Position numbers and translations under genes: made by a program
The notes under the pieces: generated by a model
What the model saw: the letters and a program-made list of their open reading frames with translations, nothing else
Told to the model about the DNA's origin: nothing
Databases searched by the model: none
Origin: a virus
Length of the DNA: 30,254 nucleotides
Strand: one strand, 5' to 3'
IMG/VR virus record: IMGVR_UViG_3300021356_000112
Coordinates: 1 to 30,254 of that record
In this document: positions 16,474 to 24,480 of the stretch, in pieces
Position numbering within the stretch: the stretch's first letter is position 1
Layout: each line of letters starts with the position of its first letter

Positions 16474-17121
16474 ATGTCAGACGCATTGGAATTTCAACCA
16501 GGAGAAAGTGGAAAAGATTGCTCCGAGAAAGCAGGTGGATGGGGAATCAAATCGGCTCAGTATGATTATATTTGGAAGGGAGATATTGATCAGTCCAAGT
16601 ATCCAGAAGATGCATGTCCTCCAAGATATCATGGCAACGCCCAGATTGATAACTTACAAGTAAATCAAACTTGTACTGCAACAAATTTCCAAGGGACAAT
16701 CAATCAGCAGGCTTGGAAAGGTTTTGATATCAAACACCCTAACAAAGAGGGTCAGCGTCTTCGTCATATTTGTTTAGAGGGTCCAGAGGCTGGAGTTTAC
16801 ATCCGAGGAAAACTTACTGATAATAATGTGATTGATCTTCCTGATTATTGGAAAGGATTAATTGATCCAGAGTCAATCACAGTTTCTCTTACTCAGATTG
16901 GATCCTCTCAGGATTTGATTGTTGATAAAATTGAATGGGGTAGGAAGGTTTATATTAGATCTGGAAATGCATCAACAATCAATTGTTTCTACACAATCCA
17001 GGCATCTAGAATTGATGGAGAACCTCTGATTGTTGAGTATGAGGGAGAGACGCCAGCAGACTACCCAGGTGGATCAAGACAATTCTCTATCTCTGGATAC
17101 GACTATGATGCACGGGGTTGA
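16474..17121 (+). CDS. Tail protein with conserved C-terminal domain (copy 2)
   Basis: This 215-residue paralogue of the preceding gene starts 2 nt after its stop. Residues about 82-215 align with the C-terminal domain of copy 1 (FDIKHPNKEGQRLRH, LEGPEAGVYIRGKL, LIDPESITVSLTQIGS, and the identical EYEGETPADYPG). The first 80 residues are different, short and polar, with several Cys (KDCSEKAGGWGIKSAQYDYI). The pair probably arose by tandem duplication, with exchange of the attachment domain. The stop codon overlaps the -35 box of the sigma70 promoter that follows. Confidence 0.65.
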   Translation: MSDALEFQPGESGKDCSEKAGGWGIKSAQYDYIWKGDIDQSKYPEDACPPRYHGNAQIDNLQVNQTCTATNFQGTINQQAWKGFDIKHPNKEGQRLRHICLEGPEAGVYIRGKLTDNNVIDLPDYWKGLIDPESITVSLTQIGSSQDLIVDKIEWGRKVYIRSGNASTINCFYTIQASRIDGEPLIVEYEGETPADYPGGSRQFSISGYDYDARG

Positions 17122-17146
17122 CACAGGGGTCTCACCGTCCTATAAT
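17118..17146 (+). promoter_or_regulatory. Consensus sigma70 promoter
   Basis: TTGACA (17118-17123), exactly 17 bp, then TATAAT (17141-17146). Both boxes and the spacing are perfect consensus. The -35 box overlaps the stop codon of the tail gene at 16474. Transcription should start near 17153, just ahead of the ORF at 17170. It should be read by the unmodified host polymerase, so the genes after it can be expressed early, unlike the late-box tail genes on both sides. Confidence 0.8.
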
Positions 17147-17169
17147 AAGCAGGTAATCAAACAAACCTC

Positions 17170-17352
17170 ATGCAAGAAGATTATCTGACTCGCTGTGTTG
17201 TCGATCCCGTGGCACGGAAGTTCTATCTGTATTCTGAGCAAGGTGATGAGAAGGTAGTAGACTGTGAAACCGTGGAGCAGTTCATGGATGTTCTTGAAGT
17301 TTGCCGGGGTGTTCTTGATGAAGAGACTCTTGCGTATGCGGATCCTGTCTGA
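17170..17352 (+). CDS. Small unknown protein, first gene after the sigma70 promoter
   Basis: This 60-residue acidic protein starts MQEDYLTRCVVDPVARKFYL and ends in a helical stretch (EQFMDVLEVCRGVLDEE). It looks like a small alpha/beta fold with a hydrophobic core. No family is recognised. It uses more G/C-ending codons than the surrounding tail genes, as gp32 does. The consensus promoter about 17 nt before its predicted transcript start makes it a likely early gene, possibly a host-takeover protein; that role is inference. The ribosome site is weak (AGG about 20 nt upstream). Confidence 0.7.
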   Translation: MQEDYLTRCVVDPVARKFYLYSEQGDEKVVDCETVEQFMDVLEVCRGVLDEETLAYADPV

Positions 17353-17475
17353 GCAAAATTAGCTTTTAATTCCAAAAAAGTCGGAAAAAAAATTCCGGGC
17401 CAAAAACGACCTATTACTTTTTTATGCTAATTCATCCATCATCTTTATATCAAGAAATTCTAGAGTGTTACGAAT

Positions 17476-17631
17476 ATGAGACCCGAAACCCGACAATCTA
17501 TGGAAATGTTGTTCGCTGCCCGATGGAATTTACCCAAGGCAGCAAAGAATTGCAATCTGACGGACAAAGAGATGAAAATCACCTTTAACGAATATTGTCG
17601 TCTTAATCCTCCTACCTATGAGACTGAATAA
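17476..17631 (+). CDS. 51-residue unknown basic protein
   Basis: This short ORF encodes MRPETRQSMEMLFAARWNLP, then KAAKNCNLTDKEMKITFNEY and a short Cys-Arg-Leu-Asn-Pro-Pro tail. The pattern (Met-rich helix, Ala-Ala-Lys, a turn, second helix) resembles a small helix-turn-helix-like fold and I believe it is conserved among cyanophages, but I cannot check. It overlaps the next start by 14 nt, which supports it being real and coupled. The 123 bp before it has no clear promoter; it holds an A-rich small hairpin (CGGAA/TTCCG at 17382-17397). Confidence 0.6.
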   Translation: MRPETRQSMEMLFAARWNLPKAAKNCNLTDKEMKITFNEYCRLNPPTYETE

Positions 17632-17905
17632 TCTTAAAATCTACTGTCAGACCGAAGAAGACCAATCTAATGTATTTGATTTTCTTTTCGAGATTTATCT
17701 TAATGACATTAAATACTGCACTTGGGAGCCTGATGGTGATGACGAGAATCCAGGAACTTGGGGAATGTTTATCGACGACTTTCCTCCCGAATTATGGGAC
17801 AAAATGGTCAATTTTCTAGAAAGTGAAGATTCTTGGGTTTTGGAAGAAAGTGTTGAAATGTCTTTAGATGATGAAGACGCCAACATTTGCAGGGAATATC
17901 CCTGA
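17618..17905 (+). CDS. Small acidic unknown protein upstream of the tRNA
   Basis: This 95-residue protein is very acidic and rich in Trp (MRLNNLKIYCQTEEDQSNVF, NPGTWGMFIDDFPPELWDKM). It looks like a compact alpha/beta domain with an acidic tail (SLDDEDANICREYP). Its start overlaps the preceding ORF, and its stop is 5 nt before tRNA-Leu, so the tRNA is probably cut from the same transcript. No family is recognised. An acidic DNA-mimic or regulator role is possible but unsupported. Confidence 0.7.
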   Translation: MRLNNLKIYCQTEEDQSNVFDFLFEIYLNDIKYCTWEPDGDDENPGTWGMFIDDFPPELWDKMVNFLESEDSWVLEESVEMSLDDEDANICREYP

Positions 17906-17910
17906 TTTTT

Positions 17911-17995
17911 GGGAGCGTGGTGGAATCGGTAGACACACCAGACTTAAAATCTGTTGACCATTAAGGTCGTGGGGGTTCAAGTCCCCCCGCTCCTA
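17911..17995 (+). tRNA. tRNA-Leu (anticodon UAA)
   Basis: The 7-bp acceptor stem pairs GGGAGCG with CGCTCCT (first pair G-U). The anticodon loop CTTAAAA (17943-17949) gives UAA. A long variable arm (GACC...GGTC) is present, as in leucine tRNAs. The T stem-loop is GGGGG-TTCAAGT-CCCCC (17971-17987). The discriminator base is A, and CCA is not encoded. UUA codons are frequent in this AT-rich genome, so it may supplement the host supply. Confidence 0.95.
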
Positions 17996-18002
17996 CTAAA
18001 TA
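17996..18002 (+). promoter_or_regulatory. CTAAATA late-like box after the tRNA
   Basis: CTAAATA follows the tRNA directly and lies 22 nt before the start at 18025. The same CTAAATA variant occurs upstream of gp48 (minus strand) and at 29172. It is weaker evidence than the AATAAATA and TATAAATA boxes. Confidence 0.35.
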
Positions 18003-18024
18003 CAAAAAAACTAGGAGATTTCCT

Positions 18025-18294
18025 ATGAAATATCGCATTGATGCAAAGTATGTGTGGTATGATGATGGAAATATGCTTGTTTTGATGTACTTCATTCAAG
18101 GTGTTCCGTTTACCTTTGATGAACTACCTGATGAAGTACAAAAAGACCTAGATATCATTAAGCTAGCTGATAAAGAGAAGAGATGGTCTCCTGAAGATGT
18201 GTATCGTGGATATTCTTATCTGATGGAAGAACAATGCCATCCTTGTCTATTTGAACTAGAATTAGAAAATCCAGAATGTTTGCCCGTAGACTAA
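18025..18294 (+). CDS. Small unknown protein after the tRNA
   Basis: This 89-residue acidic protein begins MKYRIDAKYVWYDDGNMLVL and includes FIQGVPFTFDELPDEV and a helix SPEDVYRGYSYLMEEQ. There are two closely spaced Cys residues in the tail (Cys236-type spacing is not present; they lie near QCHPCLFE), reminiscent of a metal-binding pair but too few for a zinc finger. A good ribosome-binding site (TAGGAG) precedes it. No family is recognised. It is followed one base after its stop region by another small ORF. Confidence 0.7.
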   Translation: MKYRIDAKYVWYDDGNMLVLMYFIQGVPFTFDELPDEVQKDLDIIKLADKEKRWSPEDVYRGYSYLMEEQCHPCLFELELENPECLPVD

Positions 18295-18295
18295 T

Positions 18296-18457
18296 ATGCA
18301 GATACAACTTTGGTACGCAGAGGATATGCAACAATGGCGTTGGACTTTAAGTGATGATGGAGATCCATATATTCAGGAATCGGGACAACAACCATACCTT
18401 CGTGATGCAATGCATGATGTTGCAACAACAGTAGAATATATTTTACAAAGCGACTGA
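18296..18457 (+). CDS. 53-residue unknown acidic protein
   Basis: This short ORF encodes MQIQLWYAEDMQQWRWTLSD, a polar middle (PYIQESGQQPYL) and a helical end (AMHDVATTVEYILQSD). The Trp-rich beta-hairpin start followed by one helix suggests a small alpha/beta fold. It begins one nt after the stop of the 89-residue ORF, so coupling is likely. Coding character and tight packing support it; the function is unknown. I recall similar short ORFs in cyanophages but cannot verify this here. Confidence 0.55.
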   Translation: MQIQLWYAEDMQQWRWTLSDDGDPYIQESGQQPYLRDAMHDVATTVEYILQSD

Positions 18458-18466
18458 TTGTTAAAT

Positions 18467-18474
18467 GATAAATA
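18467..18474 (+). promoter_or_regulatory. Late promoter box upstream of the large tail protein
   Basis: GATAAATA lies in the 47-bp gap before the 1989-residue gene, 30 nt ahead of its ATG. It fits the NATAAATA form reported for cyanophage late promoters. Confidence 0.5.
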
Positions 18475-18504
18475 ATCCATAACAGAACTTATAGTGCAAA
18501 TAAG

Positions 18505-21500
18505 ATGGGTCTTTCCAGATTAGAGAATTTTCTTAAGAATGCTCGTGGTAATATTCTGTATGTAAGTCCTAATGATCTGGATTCTACAGATAGTATCGAA
18601 AATAAAGGAAATTCGTTAACTCGTCCCTTTAAAACAATTCAGAGAGCCTTAATCGAGGCTGCTAGATTTTCATATCAGCGTGGTTTAAGTAACGATAGAT
18701 TTGGTAATACTACAATCTTATTATATCCAGGCGATCATATCGTTGATAATAGACCTGGTTGGATCCCTGTCCCAGACGGAGCAGATGCTAAATTTAAACT
18801 AAGAGACGGAACAGAGTCGTCGGATTTCCCTGCATGGGACTTAACGACTGTATATGATCTGAATAATACGGATAATGCCCTTTATAAGATGAACAGTATT
18901 CATGGGGGAGTTATTGTCCCTCGTGGTACTTCGATTGTTGGTCTTGATTTAAGAAAGACCAAGATTCGCCCAAAATATGTTCCAAACCCATCAAACGACA
19001 ATATTGAAAGATCTGCAATATTCAGAGTAACTGGTGCCTGCTATTTCTGGCAGTTTTCTATGTTTGATGCAGATCCTAACGGTCTCTGCTATCAAGATTA
19101 TACTTCAAACCAATTTGTACCTAATTTCTCTCACCACAAACTCACTTGTTTTGAGTATGCTGATGGTGTGAATAATGTAAGTATTAATGATACATTCCAA
19201 ACATTCAGTACAAACAGAACTGATCTTGACATGTATTATGAAAAGATTGGTCTGGTCTATGGTAGTGCAAGTGGAAGAGAAATTCAACCAGATTATCCAT
19301 CTTCCAGCATTGATATTCAACCAAAAATTGATGAATTTAGAATCGTTGGATCAACCGGTGCAACTGCAGGAATTACGAGTATTAAGGCAGGTAACGGAGT
19401 TATTCCAACAGATGTAATTACTGTGACGACGGCAGCTGCTGTTAGTGGTCTTGATGTTGATACGCCATTCAGAGTTGAAGGTATCACTGCGTCTGGATAT
19501 AATGGACAATTTGTTGTCAGTGAAAAACTGAGTGATACTGAGTTTAAGTATGAAGTCCAAAATGCTCCAGTATTAGCTTTACCCTCTGTAACTGGTTCTA
19601 CAGTTACGCTTCAGTCAGACACAGTAACATCTGCATCACCATATATCTTTAATATCTCTCTGAGATCTGTATTTGGTGTTTGTGGTATGCACGCAGACGG
19701 CAACAAGGCAACTGGCTTTAAGTCAATGGTTGTTGCACAGTTTACTGGGATCAGTCTCCAAAAGGACGATAATGCGTTCATTAAGTATAATTCCACGACA
19801 GGTGTTTATGATGATGCCACCGTCCCAGGAAATGAAAAGCTGAGTAATGACTCTAGTTCAATCTACAAACCATCTCACGCTAATTTCCACATTAAGTGTT
19901 CTAATAATTCTGTTATTCAGGCAGTTTCTATCTTTGCTATTGGATATGCAGAGCACTTTGTCGTGGAAACTGGTGGTGATATGTCCATCACCAACTCTAA
20001 CTCCAACTTTGGTGCAAAATCACTGATTGCATCTGGATTTAGACCCGATGCATTCCCTCAAGATGATTTTGGATTTATCACTCATATTTTACCACCAAAA
20101 GAAATTCCGATTACTGAGAATGTAATTGAATTTAATGCAATTGACCTTAACACAACAATTGGTGTTGGAACCACGGGACACTTATATCTTTATGATGAAA
20201 CAAACCTAGATAGTCCTCCCGAAAATGTATTAGAAGGATTTAGAGTTGGTGCAAGAGAACTTGATTCCTTAAAAGTTCTTGTCCCTTCAGGGGGAACACC
20301 TACAGAATTCAGTTCTCGTATTGTTATGCCGAATGGAACTGGATTCAATACCACTACACAATATAGTTCTGAGAAAGTATTCAGAGTCGATAGAAGTGCC
20401 TCTGGTATTAACAGCATTACCAGTAGCGTTATCACTCTGACAAAACCTCACACATTCCAAGATGCAGAATCTGTTAGAGTTCTGAGTGACACTGGAAGAC
20501 TTCCAGATGGTTTAGAACCCAATACTGTTTATTTTGCCATTACCAACCAAAATGCAAGTTCAGGATTAACCACTCACAATACGATTAAGTTAGCAAAAAC
20601 TCAAACTGATGCTAGAAACGCAGCAGCTTTGACTATTAATAATCTTGGTGGTGCGCTCAAAATTGTAAGTAGAGTATCTGATAAAAACTCTGGTGATATT
20701 GGCCACCCAATTCAGTTTGACAATAGTCCAGATGATAACAGAAAACAATGGTATATTAATGTATCAACAGCATCTACAGATAATAGAATCTATAATGATG
20801 TTGTTTTAGATGCAAACGGTCTTGGACTTGGTTCAACGGCATTAGGAGAAGCAACACCGAGATCATTTATTAAGAGAAAATCAGATTCAAGAAGTGCCAC
20901 TGATACTCTCTATAGAGCAAGATATGTAATTCCTGCAAATAACGGTGGGGCTATTGCAAGACCACCAACTGATGGTTTTATTATTCAAGAGAGTAATACT
21001 TCTATTGGATCAACAAATGATGAAGTTGGAACTTACTTTGGAACTGGCAATTTAAATCATGTTAATGAAAACAGAAACTTTAGATTCATTGCCCATGCAA
21101 ACTGGGGATCAAATGTTGGTAATATTCTCACAGAACTTCCACATAAACTTTCTGTTGGATCTTTAGTTGAACTAGTTGACATTAAGAGTGGTGTCAATAC
21201 GACTGGTATCGGAAATTCTGGATTTAATGGCACTTTCCCAGTTACCGGTATCACTAGTGCTAGAGAATTTACTGTTGGAATCAACACTGATCCTGGAGCA
21301 TTTACTAACGATCTTCTTACAAGAAACACCAGTCTTCCTAGATTCAAGAGAAAAAAATATAATACAACATATTATCTTCAGAATGTTAAAGAGATTCAAC
21401 CATACATTAGAAGTGAGCAAGATGGTATCTATCATGTAACTATACTCAATTCTTCTGTAAATCCAACAGTAGATCCATTCACTGTAGATAAGTTCACTCA

Positions 21501-24474
21501 ACCTGTTACCAGACTGTTTCCTCAGGTTGATAGAGATACAACAAATTCTGATCCAGATTCTGCAATTTCTTTTGCGGACTCTGCAGATATTGGTAAGACT
21601 GAAGTTGATGATGTCAAAAATAGTATCACTAAAGAAACTATTGACAAACTGATTAGAGATGTTGATGTTGGCGTTGGACTGACTGATGTTATAACTGCTG
21701 TCGGTGGAACATCACATAGATTCAATACCAATATTGATCATGGATTAAACCGTGTTACTAATGTTAGTATCGCAAACAGTGGTGCTGGATATGGAACAGG
21801 TGTTGATGCAGATTACTACAACGCTAAACTTATCAGTATTGGTAGTTCTACAACAGGCCAACATGCAACTGCAAAGGTAAGTGTTGATGCAACTGGTGGT
21901 ATTACCGATGTCCAGATTATGGATGGTGGTAGTGCTTATGGTATCGGTAATACTATGCATGTTGTTGGTATTACCACAGCATCTGGTCACTCTAAAGCTG
22001 TTGTAACTGTAACCAAGATTTATGATAATGTTGGTGATATCATTAAATTGACTGGAGTAACTTCAGAAACTTATAAACCATATAATTCACTTTACAGAAT
22101 CACCGAAGTTGTGGTTGGTGGGGCTAAGAGTTTCACTGCAATTAGTGATCCTCCAATAACAGGTGTTACGACTACTGGTATTGGTACAGCGATGCTAAAC
22201 AATGCATCTGCATATTTGACTGGAGAGGGTCTGAGAGTTTCTAATATCACATATGATCCAACATTAGGAATTTCAACAATTACGACAGTTAATAATCATG
22301 GACTGAAGGTCAATAACAAAGTTAAGGTTGTCACTGGCATTTCAACTCTTAAGAATGGTCCATTTGATGGCGAATTTATTGTAAAACAAAATATTGACCT
22401 TAAGAACTTTGTTGTTACCATCGGAGTTGGAGCAACGACTGAGATCGTGGCAGCGGGCGCATCGATGTTTGCAATGAGAGGTGGTATTCAATCTAATGAT
22501 GGAGATTCTACGCTTGAGAATGAGAGTTTAAATGGAAGAATGGTGCCAACATATGCTGGTATCACAACTACATTGTCTACTCCAATTGCAGATGCAGTTA
22601 CAACTGAAATTAGATTAACAAATGTTGGAGATATTGGTCTTCAGATTGGAGACTTCTTAGCAATTGATGATGAAATTGTTAGAATAAAGAGTGCTCCAAC
22701 AAATCCTGCCACTAATCCAATAACTGTCTTCCGTGCTGTTCTTGGAACTAGAGCTACATCACATATTTCAGGATCTGTTGTCCGTAAAATTAAACCATAT
22801 CCAATTGAATTAAGGAGACACTCCATTAATAGAGCGTCTGGACATACTTGGGAATATGTTGGATATGGTCCAGGTAACTATTCAACTGCACTGCCTGACA
22901 GACAAAACAGATTGGTTACAGATGTTCAAGAACTTCTTGCACAGTCTACTAAGAAAGAGGGTGGAGTTAACTACTTCACTGGAATGAATGACCGTGGTAT
23001 TTCTTATGCGGGTAATAAGAAACTGAGCACGGTTACTGGTAGAGAAGAAATTTTCGATACTCCAGTAAGAAGTATTACTGGAGAAGACATTTCAGTTGAG
23101 TCTGGTATTAACCTTGTCAATGCAACAGAAGCAACATTCTCATCTTCTATTCGTATTGATGGTGGAGACGAAGGAAAAGTCATCTCCGAATTTAATGGAC
23201 CAGTTATTTTCTCTAACAAAGTAACTTCAACTGCTGCAAGAGGTATTGAGGCTAACAATCTGTTCTTACAGGGTGATTCGACAGTATCAAGAAAGTATAC
23301 TGTTGGTATTGCTACACCAGTAAATGCAGGAACGCCTGGTGATATCGTATATTTTGAAAATCCATCTCAGGGTGCATACATTGGTTGGGTTTATACTTCG
23401 GAAAATGCTTGGAAGAGATTTGGTAATGTAAGTCTTTCTGCCGTTGCAGACATTCATAGATTTGATCAGGTTGGTATTGCTACCACTACTCCTGGAGCAA
23501 ATGCATTCCAGGTTGGTGCTGGAGACACTATATTTGCTGTAAGTAGAGATAGTAGTGGCGTTGGGGTTGGTATCGGAACAACCGCAAATCGCAAGTCTCT
23601 CAGAATTCACGGCGATACCGAACAAGTTGGTAATGTAAGCATTACTGGTATCTTGACTGCAGGATTCTTGGCAGGTGATGGTAATGCTATTACCAATCTG
23701 AACGCATCGGCAACTGGTTGGTCACCAGTAAATGAAACATATGCGGGTGTTGGTAACACTGGCATCTGGGCAACTGTTCCTCCTGACACCGACTCAAGAG
23801 TTGGTATTGGCACATCAGTTCCTCACTTTAATCTTTCTCTTGGATCTTCTGGTACTGGAAGAACTGATCTTCATGTACATAATAAGGCAGTTTTCTTAGG
23901 TTTAGTAGATGCTAATGACATCAATGTTAGTGGAACACTTACATCAACGGACTATCGATTAGATAGCACATCCAGCAACATTCGGGAGGGGGTTGTAACC
24001 TCAACAACTTTGGTTGTCGGAACTGCGGTATCAACAAGTGGATCAAATGTTGGTATGGGAACTCCAACACCGAGAGCAAAGCTTGATGTTGATGGTGCTG
24101 TTAGATTCAAGACCAGTTCTGAAAATGTAGAGCAACTATCAATTTCTGCAGGAAATGTTGATGTTGATCTCTCATTAGGTCAATCTTTCAACTTAAATGT
24201 TACTTCTGCTGTTGCTGGATTCACTATCTTGAATCCACCAAATGAAGCTACTGCATTTACGATCAAAATCACTCAGGATTCTACATCGTACTCTGTGGGC
24301 ATAAATACCTTTGAAAGCAACGCTGGGGCAGGAATCACCGTATACTGGCCTGGTGGAGTTATACCAATCGTAACACAAGTTGCAGGTAAAACCGACATAT
24401 ATTCATTTAAAACCTTTGATGGAACTACTTCCTTGTTCGGTATTGTTGGCGGTCAAAACTTTATTGGTTCATAA
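18505..24474 (+). CDS. 1989-residue virion tail protein (fibre-like)
   Basis: This is the largest gene of the window. The N-terminus (MGLSRLENFLKNARGNILYV, then LTRPFKTIQRALIEAARFSY and TTILLYPGDHIVDNRPGW) looks like a pectin-lyase-type beta-helix entry and is, as I recall, typical of large structural proteins in marine T4-like phages. The body is beta-rich and full of Gly-Ile-Gly-Thr and Thr-Gly-Val-Thr turns. A Gly-Tyr repeat module near residues 1085-1180 matches the 407-residue protein. The end (about 1700-1989) has fibre-type segments (GNVSITGILTAGFLAGDGN, GTLTSTDYRLDS) and a compact C-terminal domain (FTIKITQDSTSYSVGINTF). No enzymatic motif is seen. It probably links the baseplate to fibres or contacts the host surface. 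Confidence 0.8.
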   Translation: MGLSRLENFLKNARGNILYVSPNDLDSTDSIENKGNSLTRPFKTIQRALIEAARFSYQRGLSNDRFGNTTILLYPGDHIVDNRPGWIPVPDGADAKFKLRDGTESSDFPAWDLTTVYDLNNTDNALYKMNSIHGGVIVPRGTSIVGLDLRKTKIRPKYVPNPSNDNIERSAIFRVTGACYFWQFSMFDADPNGLCYQDYTSNQFVPNFSHHKLTCFEYADGVNNVSINDTFQTFSTNRTDLDMYYEKIGLVYGSASGREIQPDYPSSSIDIQPKIDEFRIVGSTGATAGITSIKAGNGVIPTDVITVTTAAAVSGLDVDTPFRVEGITASGYNGQFVVSEKLSDTEFKYEVQNAPVLALPSVTGSTVTLQSDTVTSASPYIFNISLRSVFGVCGMHADGNKATGFKSMVVAQFTGISLQKDDNAFIKYNSTTGVYDDATVPGNEKLSNDSSSIYKPSHANFHIKCSNNSVIQAVSIFAIGYAEHFVVETGGDMSITNSNSNFGAKSLIASGFRPDAFPQDDFGFITHILPPKEIPITENVIEFNAIDLNTTIGVGTTGHLYLYDETNLDSPPENVLEGFRVGARELDSLKVLVPSGGTPTEFSSRIVMPNGTGFNTTTQYSSEKVFRVDRSASGINSITSSVITLTKPHTFQDAESVRVLSDTGRLPDGLEPNTVYFAITNQNASSGLTTHNTIKLAKTQTDARNAAALTINNLGGALKIVSRVSDKNSGDIGHPIQFDNSPDDNRKQWYINVSTASTDNRIYNDVVLDANGLGLGSTALGEATPRSFIKRKSDSRSATDTLYRARYVIPANNGGAIARPPTDGFIIQESNTSIGSTNDEVGTYFGTGNLNHVNENRNFRFIAHANWGSNVGNILTELPHKLSVGSLVELVDIKSGVNTTGIGNSGFNGTFPVTGITSAREFTVGINTDPGAFTNDLLTRNTSLPRFKRKKYNTTYYLQNVKEIQPYIRSEQDGIYHVTILNSSVNPTVDPFTVDKFTQPVTRLFPQVDRDTTNSDPDSAISFADSADIGKTEVDDVKNSITKETIDKLIRDVDVGVGLTDVITAVGGTSHRFNTNIDHGLNRVTNVSIANSGAGYGTGVDADYYNAKLISIGSSTTGQHATAKVSVDATGGITDVQIMDGGSAYGIGNTMHVVGITTASGHSKAVVTVTKIYDNVGDIIKLTGVTSETYKPYNSLYRITEVVVGGAKSFTAISDPPITGVTTTGIGTAMLNNASAYLTGEGLRVSNITYDPTLGISTITTVNNHGLKVNNKVKVVTGISTLKNGPFDGEFIVKQNIDLKNFVVTIGVGATTEIVAAGASMFAMRGGIQSNDGDSTLENESLNGRMVPTYAGITTTLSTPIADAVTTEIRLTNVGDIGLQIGDFLAIDDEIVRIKSAPTNPATNPITVFRAVLGTRATSHISGSVVRKIKPYPIELRRHSINRASGHTWEYVGYGPGNYSTALPDRQNRLVTDVQELLAQSTKKEGGVNYFTGMNDRGISYAGNKKLSTVTGREEIFDTPVRSITGEDISVESGINLVNATEATFSSSIRIDGGDEGKVISEFNGPVIFSNKVTSTAARGIEANNLFLQGDSTVSRKYTVGIATPVNAGTPGDIVYFENPSQGAYIGWVYTSENAWKRFGNVSLSAVADIHRFDQVGIATTTPGANAFQVGAGDTIFAVSRDSSGVGVGIGTTANRKSLRIHGDTEQVGNVSITGILTAGFLAGDGNAITNLNASATGWSPVNETYAGVGNTGIWATVPPDTDSRVGIGTSVPHFNLSLGSSGTGRTDLHVHNKAVFLGLVDANDINVSGTLTSTDYRLDSTSSNIREGVVTSTTLVVGTAVSTSGSNVGMGTPTPRAKLDVDGAVRFKTSSENVEQLSISAGNVDVDLSLGQSFNLNVTSAVAGFTILNPPNEATAFTIKITQDSTSYSVGINTFESNAGAGITVYWPGGVIPIVTQVAGKTDIYSFKTFDGTTSLFGIVGGQNFIGS

Positions 24475-24480
24475 TAAGAT

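Noticed and set aside
17382-17397. Small hairpin CGGAA / TTCCG with an A6 loop, considered as a terminator for the ORF at 17170
   Set aside because: Only 5 bp, A-rich loop, and no T-tract directly after it.
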